NCBI GenBank assembly: GCA_017541025.1 | Contig: JAFXZY010000058.1 | Coordinates: forward strand, 26,516 to 90,515 | DNA: 64,000 nucleotides | Reading direction: 5' to 3' | DNA from: Bacteroidaceae bacterium | GTDB taxonomy: Bacteria; Bacteroidota; Bacteroidia; Bacteroidales; Bacteroidaceae | Shown: positions 45,608 to 53,400 of the stretch, one piece after another | Layout of the letters: each line of letters opens with the position of its first letter | How positions within the stretch are numbered: position 1 is the stretch's first letter | The notes under the pieces: model-generated | What the model saw: the letters and a program-made list of their open reading frames with translations, nothing else | Database searches by the model: none | What the model was told of the DNA's origin: nothing | Translations under genes and position numbers: made by a program

Positions 45608-46192
45608 TTACGATTTGCGGATTCTGTTTACTATTGCAATAAGATAACCCAAAGCAATGAAGGCTCCTGGAGCCAATACAAAGACAAGAGCACCAAAATT
45701 CTCAGGGAAGAGTGAGAGAGAGAAAATCTTTCCAGTTCCTAAGATTTCACGAACAGCACCTAATAATGTAAGGGCAATGGTAAAACCAAGTCCCATTCCT
45801 ATGCCGTCGAAGATACTGCTTACAACACCATTCTTTGCAGCAAAGGCCTCGGCACGTCCCAGGATGATGCAGTTTACTACAATCAGAGGAATAAACAGAC
45901 CAAGGCTAGCATCCACCTCTGGCGCATAGGCTTTGATGAGCATTTGCAGAATAGTTACCAAAGAAGCTATCACCACAATAAAAGATGGTATGCGTACCAT
46001 ATCGGGGATGAGGTTCTTGATAAGAGATATTATAAGATTACTGAAAATGAGAACCGCTGTGGTAGCAAGTCCCATATTCATACCATTAAAAGCACTGCTG
46101 GTAGTTCCCAATGTGGGACACATACCCAGGAGAAGCACAAAGGTAGGATTCTCCTTGACAATTCCGTTCAGTAGAACTTTCATATTATTCAT
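45608..46192 (-). CDS. rnfE: Rnf complex subunit RnfE
   Basis: 194 residues with six membrane segments. 'ENPTFVLLLGMCPTLGTT' and 'PLIVVNCIILGRAEAFA' correspond to the conserved Cys-containing motifs paired with RnfA. An AGGAGGA sequence 6 nt ahead supports the first ATG over the fourth codon, unusual in this phylum, where Shine-Dalgarno use is weak. Confidence 0.94.
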   Translation of the reverse strand: MNNMKVLLNGIVKENPTFVLLLGMCPTLGTTSSAFNGMNMGLATTAVLIFSNLIISLIKNLIPDMVRIPSFIVVIASLVTILQMLIKAYAPEVDASLGLFIPLIVVNCIILGRAEAFAAKNGVVSSIFDGIGMGLGFTIALTLLGAVREILGTGKIFSLSLFPENFGALVFVLAPGAFIALGYLIAIVNRIRKS

Positions 46193-46212
46193 AACGTTTC
46201 CTCCTTACCTTA

Positions 46213-46833
46213 TTAATTATGTTTCTGTTGACTGGCTCCACTAATACCATCAGCATTGTCTTCCTTAACCAATGTATTGTGGTAAGCCTGATTAGCGGCA
46301 TTCACTGCGCGAAGGAAAGCACGTGATGTAATGGTGCTGGCTGTGATAGCATCAACATCTCCGCCATCCTTGCTGACTGTGAGTTCTTTCTCGGTAAGAT
46401 TACGCCCGATAATGTCACCCTTCTGTCCTTTCTGGAACCATTCATTGGCCTTGGCACCAAGACCTGGAGTCTCATGCGTCTCCAGAATGCTATATCCCAA
46501 GACAACTCCATTAGGGTCAATACCTACCATAATGGTTAGCCCTCCGCCAAAACTAGCGTTCAGAGGGTCGACAGCCTTTACGGCAACACCTTTCTCGCCA
46601 GCATTCATAACAATATAATTACAACTATTATAAGAAACAGTATCAATCTGCTGCACCTTTACATCGCCACCACCCAGAACCTGAGCAATAGCATCCTGCT
46701 CGCTCTTTTCCTTCAGTTGCTGAATGGTATCCTTGGTCAACTCATTGACAGAGGCAAGAGCAGCACCGGCAACCAGAGCAATTCCGGTAAGTACACCGGC
46801 CATATTATACCATGAAGATTTAAGTTTTTTCAT
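46213..46833 (-). CDS. rnfG: Rnf complex subunit RnfG (covalent FMN)
   Basis: 206 residues. One N-terminal membrane helix (about 8-28) anchors a periplasmic FMN-binding domain. 'ILETHETPGLGAKA' is the conserved flavin-pocket motif. The covalent FMN site reads TASTITS (164-170) in place of the textbook SGATxTS, with Thr167 the likely attachment residue. Its start overlaps the rnfD stop by 4 bp (ATGA coupling). Confidence 0.92.
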   Translation of the reverse strand: MKKLKSSWYNMAGVLTGIALVAGAALASVNELTKDTIQQLKEKSEQDAIAQVLGGGDVKVQQIDTVSYNSCNYIVMNAGEKGVAVKAVDPLNASFGGGLTIMVGIDPNGVVLGYSILETHETPGLGAKANEWFQKGQKGDIIGRNLTEKELTVSKDGGDVDAITASTITSRAFLRAVNAANQAYHNTLVKEDNADGISGASQQKHN

Positions 46834-47813
46834 TTCTTTACCTCCTCTCCGAATCTTTGAGGTTTACAATAGGTGTTGATAAGAGGAGTGAATGCATTCA
46901 TGATGAGAATGGAAAACGACATACCCTCGGGATAAGCACCCCAGTTACGAATAATAACCGTAAGAAGACCTATGCAAATACCATAAATAATCTGTCCTTT
47001 GGCTGTCATGGGAGATGTTACATAATCTGTTGCCATGAAGCAGGCACCTAACACTAGACCACCACTACAGAGAACCTGTGTAGGCATCGCGTATACAGGA
47101 TTGCAAGCATGCAGAACAGCTGCAAAAAGGGCTACAGTACCCAAAATACTTACAGGAATATGCCAGGTGATAATCTTACGCCATAACATAAACAGACAGC
47201 CAACAAGTAAACACAGTTCACTAACTTCACCCAAAGAACCTCCAGTTACTCCATGAAACATGTCCATAAAACTGGGAAGTTTGCTTAGAACCGTTGGATC
47301 ACCTGAAGTGATAGCTTCCTGCATAATACTCAAAGGAGTGGCTGCTGTAGTAGCATCAGTATAAGCAAGTGGCTGATTAACTTCCGGCCATGTTGTCATC
47401 TGAACAGGGAAACTAATGAGCAAGAATACACGACCAACTAAAGCGGGGTTAAAAGGATTCTGACCGAGTCCGCCAAAGGTCATCTTACCAACACCAATAG
47501 CAAATAGAGCACCAATGACAATAATCCAAATGGGCAGGTTGCTGGGTAAGTTAAATCCCAACAAAAGACCAGTAAGGATTGCGCTACCATCTAAAATGGT
47601 GCAAGCGTTTCTACCTAAAATAAACTTTGAAATGGCCCATTCGAAAAAAACGCAGGAGACAACAGATGTGGTTAGCACAATAGCAGCTCCAAGGCCAAAG
47701 AACCATAGGCTGGCAATAAGAGCCGGCACTAAGGCTATACATACACCATACATATTCTTCTGAACGGAATCGCCTCCGTGAACATGTGGTGACAATGATA
47801 TAATTGGTTTCAT
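46830..47813 (-). CDS. rnfD: Rnf complex subunit RnfD (covalent FMN)
   Basis: 327 residues, polytopic. 'FGGLGQNPFNPALVGRVF' is the family hallmark. TTAATPL (155-161) holds the probable FMN-linked Thr159. It passes electrons between RnfG and the cytoplasmic modules and is part of the ion-translocating core. 'ILDGSAILTGLLLGFNLP' marks the second conserved membrane region. It is preceded by a 40-bp gap to rnfC containing TCTCAACT-type spacer. Confidence 0.94.
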   Translation of the reverse strand: MKPIISLSPHVHGGDSVQKNMYGVCIALVPALIASLWFFGLGAAIVLTTSVVSCVFFEWAISKFILGRNACTILDGSAILTGLLLGFNLPSNLPIWIIVIGALFAIGVGKMTFGGLGQNPFNPALVGRVFLLISFPVQMTTWPEVNQPLAYTDATTAATPLSIMQEAITSGDPTVLSKLPSFMDMFHGVTGGSLGEVSELCLLVGCLFMLWRKIITWHIPVSILGTVALFAAVLHACNPVYAMPTQVLCSGGLVLGACFMATDYVTSPMTAKGQIIYGICIGLLTVIIRNWGAYPEGMSFSILIMNAFTPLINTYCKPQRFGEEVKK

Positions 47814-47853
47814 TTCTTATATTTCTTTACTCCAAACACTAATCTCTAAACTC

Positions 47854-49203
47854 TCAACTCTTAGCAGCCGCTCTGCTCTTAATGATACCCATAACTGTTG
47901 TCTTACCAACACGAATCATATCAAGCAATGGTCGCTTGCTAGGGCAGGTAAACTGACAACTTCCGCATTCAATACAACTTACAATATCATTCTTTTCTGC
48001 CATCTCCCACTCTTCCATTGCAGCTACTTTGCTCAACAGGAAAGGTTCAAGCCCCATAGGACAAGCGCTCACACACTTGGCACATCGGATACAGGGCTGA
48101 GGCTCAGAACGACGGGCCTCCTTTTCGTTCATAAGAAGCAGTCCGCTGGAGCCCTTGGTCATGGGAACATCAAGGCTGAGCAGCGCCTTACCCATCATAG
48201 GACCACCACCAATAATCTTACCTGTATCTTCTGGCAATCCGCCACACTCGTCGATAAGCTGCTGGAAGGGTGTACCCAAACGAGCTAAAAGGTTGCTGGG
48301 ATTCTTAACACTCTTACCCGTAACGGTGATGATACGGTCAATGAGAGGTTTATTCTTCATAACAGCCTCATAAATAGCATAAGCTGTACCCACATTCTGC
48401 ACAACAGCACCTACATTAATAGGTATAGCTGGAGGTGCTGGAACCTGACGACCAATAACCGCATCTATCAACTGTTTTTCTCCACCCTGAGGATATTTAA
48501 CCTTAAGGGGAACAATTTCTATGTTAGGATATTGCTTGGCCTTCTCCGTCATAAGCTTGATTGCATCAGGCTTGTTGTTCTCAATACCAACGTAACCCTT
48601 GGTGACATTAACAGCTTTCATGATGAGGTCAACACCGACAAGAATTTCATCGGGATGCTCCAACATAAGTCGGTGGTCTGCAGTTAGATAAGGCTCACAT
48701 TCTACAGCGTTGATAATAACACATTCGGCCTTACAACCAGGAGGAGGAGTTAACTTAACATGGCAGGGGAAAGTGGCTCCTCCAAGTCCGACAATACCTG
48801 CATTCTTTATCTTCTCAACAATGGACTTAGCATCGAGTTCCGGACGATCTGAGAGTCGCACAAGGTCTTTTGAACGGTCGATACTCTCTTCCCACTCATC
48901 GCCTTCGACATCTACAATAATAGCCATACGACGTGTACCGCTGGCATCCAGAACTGCATCTATCTTGTTAACCTTTCCACTTACGGAGCTGTAGATAGGA
49001 GCACTTACGAAGCCCCCAGCCTCAGCCAAAAGGGTACCTACCTTAACCATATCGCCCTTCTGAACAACAGGCTTGGCAGGAGCACCAATGTGTTGGAACA
49101 TACTAAAAACAGCCTGCTTGGGCAGAGCAGCCTCACGAATAGGGCTGCCAGCAGACAGTTTGTTCTCTGCGGGATGAACACCGCCTATGTGAAATGTTTT
49201 CAT
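47854..49203 (-). CDS. rnfC: Rnf complex subunit RnfC
   Basis: 449 residues. The peripheral cytoplasmic subunit that oxidises or reduces NAD(H). An N-terminal sandwich hybrid domain precedes the Rossmann FMN/NADH fold ('GIVGLGGATFPCHVKL', about 135-150). The C-terminal part carries two 4Fe-4S clusters (CIRCAKCVSACP and CIECGSCQFTCP). The C-terminus is short, without the long repeat extension of E. coli RsxC. The stop codon lies inside a CTCTCAACT word that recurs in glnS. Confidence 0.95.
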   Translation of the reverse strand: MKTFHIGGVHPAENKLSAGSPIREAALPKQAVFSMFQHIGAPAKPVVQKGDMVKVGTLLAEAGGFVSAPIYSSVSGKVNKIDAVLDASGTRRMAIIVDVEGDEWEESIDRSKDLVRLSDRPELDAKSIVEKIKNAGIVGLGGATFPCHVKLTPPPGCKAECVIINAVECEPYLTADHRLMLEHPDEILVGVDLIMKAVNVTKGYVGIENNKPDAIKLMTEKAKQYPNIEIVPLKVKYPQGGEKQLIDAVIGRQVPAPPAIPINVGAVVQNVGTAYAIYEAVMKNKPLIDRIITVTGKSVKNPSNLLARLGTPFQQLIDECGGLPEDTGKIIGGGPMMGKALLSLDVPMTKGSSGLLLMNEKEARRSEPQPCIRCAKCVSACPMGLEPFLLSKVAAMEEWEMAEKNDIVSCIECGSCQFTCPSKRPLLDMIRVGKTTVMGIIKSRAAAKS

Positions 49204-49219
49204 ACTTTCTGCTTACTGT

Positions 49220-50122
49220 TTATGCGTTAGTTTCTTGTGTTTGTGTCTCTGTTGGCTGCGCAGGCTGTGCCGGCTCTTCTGCCTTAGGCTTGCGAGGAGG
49301 GAAATTGAAGCCGTGGATAGCACCCTTGGGACAAGCCTCTTCGCACTTACGGCACATTTTACACTTCTCAGCATCAATGTAAGCCAAATTGTTCACGAGT
49401 GTGATGGCCTCAAACTTCTCACAAGTCTTCACACACTTGCCGCAACCAATACAAGAAGCCTTACATACCTTGTTCGCAACAGCTCCCTTATCCTTATTGT
49501 TGCAGAGAACCACTACTCTACGTCCCTTGGGACCTTTCAGACGAATCTCAATGATTCCCCTCGGGCAAGCCTTTGAACAAGCACCACAAGCCGTACACTT
49601 CTCCTCGTCAACAACAGGAAGTCCAGTGGAAGGATCCATCGTAAGAGCACCAAATTGGCACTTCTTTACACAGTCGCCACATCTAAGACAGCCATAGCCA
49701 CAACCTGTTTCGCCTAAGCCAGTCATTTGTTGAACACGACAACTCTGAGCACCATCGAACTTGGCATTACGAGGACGATTCTCGCATGTTCCGTTACAAC
49801 GAACTACAGCAACCTTGGGGGCACTTGCTACAGCAGCAAGACCAAGGATTCCTGCAACCTGATCCATAACGGGCTGTCCTCCTACAGGGCAGAATTTCCC
49901 GTCAAGACTACCTGCATCAGCAGCTTTAACGCAGGCAGCAGCAAACCCAGAACAACCAGGATAGCCGCAACCGCCACAATTAGCCTGAGGCAAGACCTCG
50001 GCAACTTGGCCAATGCGTGCATCTTCATGTACAGCAAATCTGTTGGAAATGATATATAGAACTAGTGCAGAGACCAGTCCAATCACACCCAACACGATTA
50101 CTGCAATAAGAATTAAATTCAT
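49220..50122 (-). CDS. rnfB: Rnf complex subunit RnfB
   Basis: 300 residues. An N-terminal membrane anchor (1-25) is followed by the 4Fe-4S Cys-rich domain 'ANCGGCGYPGCSGFAAAC' (Cys49, 52, 57). Ferredoxin-type clusters follow in 'CLRCGDCVKKCQ', 'CTACGACSKACPRG', 'CIGCGKCVKTC' and 'CKMCRKCEEACPKG'. It is the entry point for electrons from ferredoxin. The tail is Pro/Glu/Gln-rich. It is the first rnf structural gene, 38 bp after rseC. Confidence 0.95.
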   Translation of the reverse strand: MNLILIAVIVLGVIGLVSALVLYIISNRFAVHEDARIGQVAEVLPQANCGGCGYPGCSGFAAACVKAADAGSLDGKFCPVGGQPVMDQVAGILGLAAVASAPKVAVVRCNGTCENRPRNAKFDGAQSCRVQQMTGLGETGCGYGCLRCGDCVKKCQFGALTMDPSTGLPVVDEEKCTACGACSKACPRGIIEIRLKGPKGRRVVVLCNNKDKGAVANKVCKASCIGCGKCVKTCEKFEAITLVNNLAYIDAEKCKMCRKCEEACPKGAIHGFNFPPRKPKAEEPAQPAQPTETQTQETNA

Positions 50123-50160
50123 ACGTATTATTGTTTTTGTTTATTAATTAATTTCCGTAA

Positions 50161-50583
50161 TTAAATTTTATGGACAGTAAATCCAAAATGTTTGCCTATG
50201 TTATTTCGGTAAATATAAAGAACAAAATAATATATGGCAAGAAATAGCATAGAGAACGTAATACCCATCAAATCGCCCCCAATACGGGTTCCAAGAAACA
50301 GGAAAATCACCATGAGCACCAGAGGAATCAAATAACATATATAAACGGCATGAAGCCCTTGGGAAACAGTTCCTTCGACGTCTACAGCATCTCCAATCTT
50401 TAAACCGTTCTCTATCAATAAGGCTTCAACTATCTTTTCTTTGCTTTCGCTGCTATTGCATAATTTATGTGCAGCACATCCTGCACATGCGGTATGCTGC
50501 AGAATACGGACATAACATTTATCGCCATCGATTCGTTCGACAACTCCTCTGTGATGAATAATTTCTGTTACTCCTCGTACCAT
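50161..50583 (-). CDS. rseC: SoxR-reducing / RseC family protein
   Basis: 140 residues from the preferred start (MVRGVTEIIHHRGVVERI). An N-terminal beta domain with clustered Cys ('HTACAGCAAHKLC') precedes two membrane helices, the RseC/RsxC-associated layout. Members accompany Rnf/Rsx complexes and are thought to assist electron transfer or maturation of the complex. It leads the rnf operon here. An in-frame start at 50667 would span the -7 box at 50604-50611 and is rejected. Confidence 0.88.
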   Translation of the reverse strand: MVRGVTEIIHHRGVVERIDGDKCYVRILQHTACAGCAAHKLCNSSESKEKIVEALLIENGLKIGDAVDVEGTVSQGLHAVYICYLIPLVLMVIFLFLGTRIGGDLMGITFSMLFLAIYYFVLYIYRNNIGKHFGFTVHKI

Positions 50584-50603
50584 ATATGTATTATATTCCA
50601 ACA

Positions 50604-50611
50604 CAAAGGTA
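50604..50611 (-). promoter_or_regulatory. -7 element for the rseC-rnf operon
   Basis: Minus-strand TACCTTTG, 20 nt before ATG 50583. No TTTG is present at the expected distance. It is probably the main promoter of rseC-rnfBCDGEA and perhaps galE. Confidence 0.5.
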
Positions 50612-50708
50612 CGAACATTTTTCCGTTTATACATTATAAAAAAAGAATGCGCCGCCTCCTTTAACACTTTTTAAGTATACGTACGCCATAAGACATACTT
50701 CAAAGAAG

Positions 50709-50716
50709 TAACTTTG
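50709..50716 (+). promoter_or_regulatory. -7 element for ispE
   Basis: TAACTTTG, 19 nt upstream of the ispE ATG. The -33 region shows no match. Confidence 0.45.
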
Positions 50717-50735
50717 CATAAAAAACAAGATTATT

Positions 50736-51551
50736 ATGACAATTAAGACAACTGCATGCTGCAAAATCAATATTGGATTGAACATTGTTTCGAAACGTGA
50801 AGACGGTTACCATAATTTAGAAACAATCTTCTATCCTGTTCCGCTTTTTGACGAAATAACCATTTGCTCTGCTGAAGAAGATGGCATTGACCTTTCTGGC
50901 CATCAACTGGAAGGAGATCCATATGAAAACCTCGTCTTGAAAACTGTCAGGCTGTTGAGGGAAAATGGGCACAAAGTTCCACCTGTTCACATCTCATTAA
51001 AGAAAAACATCCCAAGTGGCGCAGGATTAGGTGGAGGAAGCAGTGATGCAGCAACAGTAATGAAGGAAATGAACAAACATCTATCATTGGAACTGTCAAA
51101 CGAGGCAATGGAAAGGATGATTGCAAAATTAGGTGCAGACTGCCCCTTCTTTATTCAGTGTAAGCCAGTATATGCCGAGGGTATAGGTGATGTATTCTCG
51201 CCAGTTGAGATAGACCTATCAGGATGGCATTTGGTATTAGTAAAACCAGACGATTACATTTCCACAAAAGAAGCTTATTCTTTAATTAAAGCAAAGCCAT
51301 CTAAATACTCTATTACTGAGATAGTTAAAAGTCCCGTTGAAGATTGGAAAGATTATATAAACAACGATTTTGAGAAGAGTGTCTTTCCTAACCATCCAAA
51401 GATAGAAAGTATTCGTAATCAACTATATGGCATAGGTGCTTCCTATGCTTGCATGAGCGGAAGTGGAAGTACAGTTTTTGGCCTGTTCAGGCAAAAAGCA
51501 GACCTTGATAAGATAGACCAAGATTGTTTCCTTTTCCAATGCATTCTATAA
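50736..51551 (+). CDS. ispE: 4-(Cytidine 5'-diphospho)-2-C-methyl-D-erythritol kinase
   Basis: 271 residues. A GHMP kinase of the non-mevalonate isoprenoid (MEP) pathway. The ATP loop is 'IPSGAGLGGGSSDAA' (92-106). The N-terminal 'ACCKINIGLNIVSKREDGYH' supplies the conserved Lys, and the catalytic Asp lies in 'LGADCPFFI'. The C-terminal 'CMSGSGSTVFG' is the third GHMP motif. It is divergent from rseC. Confidence 0.95.
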   Translation: MTIKTTACCKINIGLNIVSKREDGYHNLETIFYPVPLFDEITICSAEEDGIDLSGHQLEGDPYENLVLKTVRLLRENGHKVPPVHISLKKNIPSGAGLGGGSSDAATVMKEMNKHLSLELSNEAMERMIAKLGADCPFFIQCKPVYAEGIGDVFSPVEIDLSGWHLVLVKPDDYISTKEAYSLIKAKPSKYSITEIVKSPVEDWKDYINNDFEKSVFPNHPKIESIRNQLYGIGASYACMSGSGSTVFGLFRQKADLDKIDQDCFLFQCIL

Positions 51552-51613
51552 AGTATAAGGAAATTCCTACCAACGAATAGGAAAAATCCACTTTTTACTT
51601 GTACCTAATCCTG

Positions 51614-51621
51614 TAATTTTG
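51614..51621 (+). promoter_or_regulatory. -7 element for the Arg/Gly-rich protein
   Basis: TAATTTTG, with an imperfect -33 (TTTT near 51592, about 18-20 nt away). It places the first usable ATG at 51646. Confidence 0.45.
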
Positions 51622-51645
51622 CACCAGAAACAAATTGCAAATGTT

Positions 51646-52755
51646 ATGAAGAGGTACATTATTACATTATTTATTACAATCGCATCATGGCAAACCGTTC
51701 ATGCAATGAGTTACGAACAAGCACGCCAGGAAGCATTGTATCTAACCGACAAGATGGCATACGAACTGAATTTGAACGATCAGCAGTATAATGATGCCTA
51801 CGAAATTAATCTGGATTACTTCTTATCGCTGAACAGCGAAGCAGACTTGTATGGAGACTATCTCTCATATCGCCTGTCAGACTTCCGCCATATACTTTAC
51901 GACTGGCAATACAGCATCATGCTAGCAGCCGATTACTTTATACGCCCCGTATATTGGAGACCTAACGGATGGTATTTCCCTATTTACACTCATTATAATC
52001 ATGGTTACTTCTATTATAGCTACCCTACTGTTTATTATAGTTATCGAGGTGGGCATGGACGCATTCATCATTATAATGGTTTTTATGCAGACAGGCGCCC
52101 AGCATGGAATGGAGGCTTGCGTGGAAATCAGCCAATAGCAGTAAGGACCGCAAGAGGTACAGGAAGGAGTTCTTTCTCATCCGGTAGGGGAAGCAGAATT
52201 AATGGGAATGGTTATCACATTGATGTTCCAGACAAAGGAAACATCAGAACTGACCGAGGTAACTCGTTTAGTAACAGCAGTTCAAGAAATTCCAGAAACG
52301 ATTATCATGGCAGGGGTGGCTATGGAAGGGGCGACATCACCACAAAACCGCGAGGATACAATGGAACAGAAAACCGTTCTACTCGAAATTATGACACAAA
52401 CAGATACAACGAAAACACAAGAAACTACAATCACAATAGAGATTTCGGAGGTTCAAGGAACACAAGCACAAGCAGAGGATACTACAGTAGTCCTAGCACC
52501 CCCAACTCAAGAGGTAGCGTCAACAACTCAAGATATTCAGAATCAAACAGAAGCTATAACAGACCAAGCGTATCAAACCCTGGCAGAGGAGGATTTAACA
52601 ATCCCAGCTCAAGCAGGGGAGGATTCAGCGATGGCTCAAGAGGGGGATTCAGCGGTGGTTCAAGAGGAGGATTCAGCGGTGGTTCAAGAGGAGGTAGCAG
52701 CGGTGGTTCAAGAGGAGGTAGCAGTGGAGGAAGTGTATCACGGGGAAGAAGATAA
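51646..52755 (+). CDS. Secreted Arg/Gly/Ser/Tyr-rich protein with C-terminal octapeptide repeats
   Basis: 369 residues. A signal peptide (MKRYIITLFITIASWQTVHA) is followed by a helical part ('YEQARQEALYLTDKMAYEL') resembling the short helical domains of Bacteroidota envelope proteins. A Tyr/His-rich strand region follows ('HYNHGYFYYSYPTVYYSYRG'), then a long disordered stretch rich in Arg, Ser, Asn and Gly. Five 24-bp units at the end encode GFSGGSRG-type repeats, finishing GRR. No enzyme motif is seen. It is possibly a surface or polysaccharide-associated structural protein. A long +1-frame ORF over the second half is a composition artefact. The start at 51619 overlaps the -7 box and is rejected. 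Confidence 0.7.
   Translation: MKRYIITLFITIASWQTVHAMSYEQARQEALYLTDKMAYELNLNDQQYNDAYEINLDYFLSLNSEADLYGDYLSYRLSDFRHILYDWQYSIMLAADYFIRPVYWRPNGWYFPIYTHYNHGYFYYSYPTVYYSYRGGHGRIHHYNGFYADRRPAWNGGLRGNQPIAVRTARGTGRSSFSSGRGSRINGNGYHIDVPDKGNIRTDRGNSFSNSSSRNSRNDYHGRGGYGRGDITTKPRGYNGTENRSTRNYDTNRYNENTRNYNHNRDFGGSRNTSTSRGYYSSPSTPNSRGSVNNSRYSESNRSYNRPSVSNPGRGGFNNPSSSRGGFSDGSRGGFSGGSRGGFSGGSRGGSSGGSRGGSSGGSVSRGRR
52621..52740 (+). repeat. Tandem 24-bp coding repeat (5 units)
   Basis: Five units of exactly 24 bp. Units 2 and 3 are identical; units 1, 4 and 5 are diverged. Each encodes eight residues of the Gly/Ser/Arg repeat. Such identity suggests recent slippage and possible length variation between strains. 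Confidence 0.85.
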
Positions 52756-52772
52756 AAAATACACACAAAAAG

Positions 52773-52804
52773 AACGAGACTCAATGCCAACATTGAGTCT
52801 CGTT
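52773..52804. terminator. Perfect 14-bp hairpin between the Arg/Gly-rich gene and the tRNA cluster
   Basis: AACGAGACTCAATG / CATTGAGTCTCGTT with a CCAA loop. It ends the plus-strand gene and, on minus, lies beyond the tRNA array. The arm contains CGAGACTC, which also appears in the neighbouring tRNA-Gly T-arm region. Confidence 0.8.
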
Positions 52805-52812
52805 ATATATTT

Positions 52813-52940
52813 GAGCGGAAAAACGAAACTCGATGCTTTTAGAAACTTGAGCTCGTTTTGCTCTTCGAGCGGAAAACGAGACTCGAACTCGCGACCCCAA
52901 CCTTGGCAAGGTTGTGCTCTACCAACTGAGCTATTTCCGC
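52813..52940 (-). repeat. Direct repeat copy A: tRNA-Gly plus ~55 bp of 3' flank
   Basis: A 128-bp block matching 53148-53274 closely. It covers the whole tRNA-Gly and its downstream flank (GCTTTTAGAA, CTCGTTTTGCTC). The flank end contains a degenerate second copy of the tRNA 3' end (GAGCGG...CGA). Confidence 0.75.
52868..52940 (-). tRNA. tRNA-Gly (anticodon GCC)
   Basis: 73 nt on minus. The acceptor is GCGGAAA/TTTCCGC, the anticodon loop TTGCCAA sits between CAACC and GGTTG, and the T-arm is CGAGTTCGAGTCTCG. No CCA is encoded. It is identical to the copy at 53202-53274. Confidence 0.94.
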
Positions 52941-52955
52941 AATAAACATTGAAAG

Positions 52956-53036
52956 TGAAGAGGAGGAGACTCGAACTCCCACGCCTCGCGGCACTACCAC
53001 CTCAAAGTAGCGCGTCTACCATTCCGCCACCTCTCC
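52956..53036 (-). tRNA. tRNA-Leu (anticodon GAG)
   Basis: 81 nt with the long variable arm of tRNA-Leu (TGCCGCGAGGCGT). The anticodon loop is TTGAGGT and the acceptor GGAGAGG. No CCA is encoded. Confidence 0.92.
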
Positions 53037-53057
53037 AAAAGGATGTCTAATTAGTTG

Positions 53058-53139
53058 TGCCCAGAACAGGACTCGAACCTGCACGCCTTGCGGCACACGC
53101 ACCTGAAACGTGCGCGTCTACCAATTCCGCCACCTGGGC
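53058..53139 (-). tRNA. tRNA-Leu (anticodon CAG)
   Basis: 82 nt with a long variable arm (TGCCGCAAGGCGT). The anticodon loop is TTCAGGT and the acceptor GCCCAGG. It differs in the anticodon stem from its neighbour tRNA-Leu(GAG). No CCA is encoded. Confidence 0.92.
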
Positions 53140-53147
53140 AATTCTCC

Positions 53148-53274
53148 GAGCGGGAAACGAGAATCGATGCTTTTAGAACCTTGAACTCGTTTTGCTCTCT
53201 GAGCGGAAAACGAGACTCGAACTCGCGACCCCAACCTTGGCAAGGTTGTGCTCTACCAACTGAGCTATTTCCGC
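53148..53274 (-). repeat. Direct repeat copy B: tRNA-Gly plus 3' flank
   Basis: A 127-bp counterpart of 52813-52940. The tRNA part is identical and the flank about 85-90% alike by eye. Confidence 0.75.
53202..53274 (-). tRNA. tRNA-Gly (anticodon GCC), promoter-proximal copy
   Basis: 73 nt, with the same sequence as 52868-52940 and anticodon loop TTGCCAA. It is the first gene of the four-tRNA transcript (Gly-Leu-Leu-Gly). Confidence 0.94.
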
Positions 53275-53353
53275 AGGAATCAGACTTAATCAGATACCCC
53301 TCAATCTTTCAATATTTAATCTATTTCTTTGCCATTCCCCTGAATTGCGAGTG

Positions 53354-53385
53354 CAAAATTACAACATTTTGGTCAAACTGCCAAA
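53354..53385 (-). promoter_or_regulatory. Promoter of the Gly-Leu-Leu-Gly tRNA cluster
   Basis: Minus-strand TTTG (53385-53382), 20 nt, TAATTTTG (53361-53354). It is followed by GCACTCGCAA, as in the tRNA-Lys promoter. Confidence 0.8.
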
Positions 53386-53400
53386 TAATTCATCATTTTT

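Noticed and set aside
52202-52945. 247-codon plus-strand frame rich in Glu, Gln, Val and Thr
   Set aside because: It is the shifted frame of the Arg/Gly/Ser-rich gene, whose biased composition suppresses stops, and it ends by reading antisense through a tRNA-Gly (the familiar spurious SNSRPQPWQG peptide).
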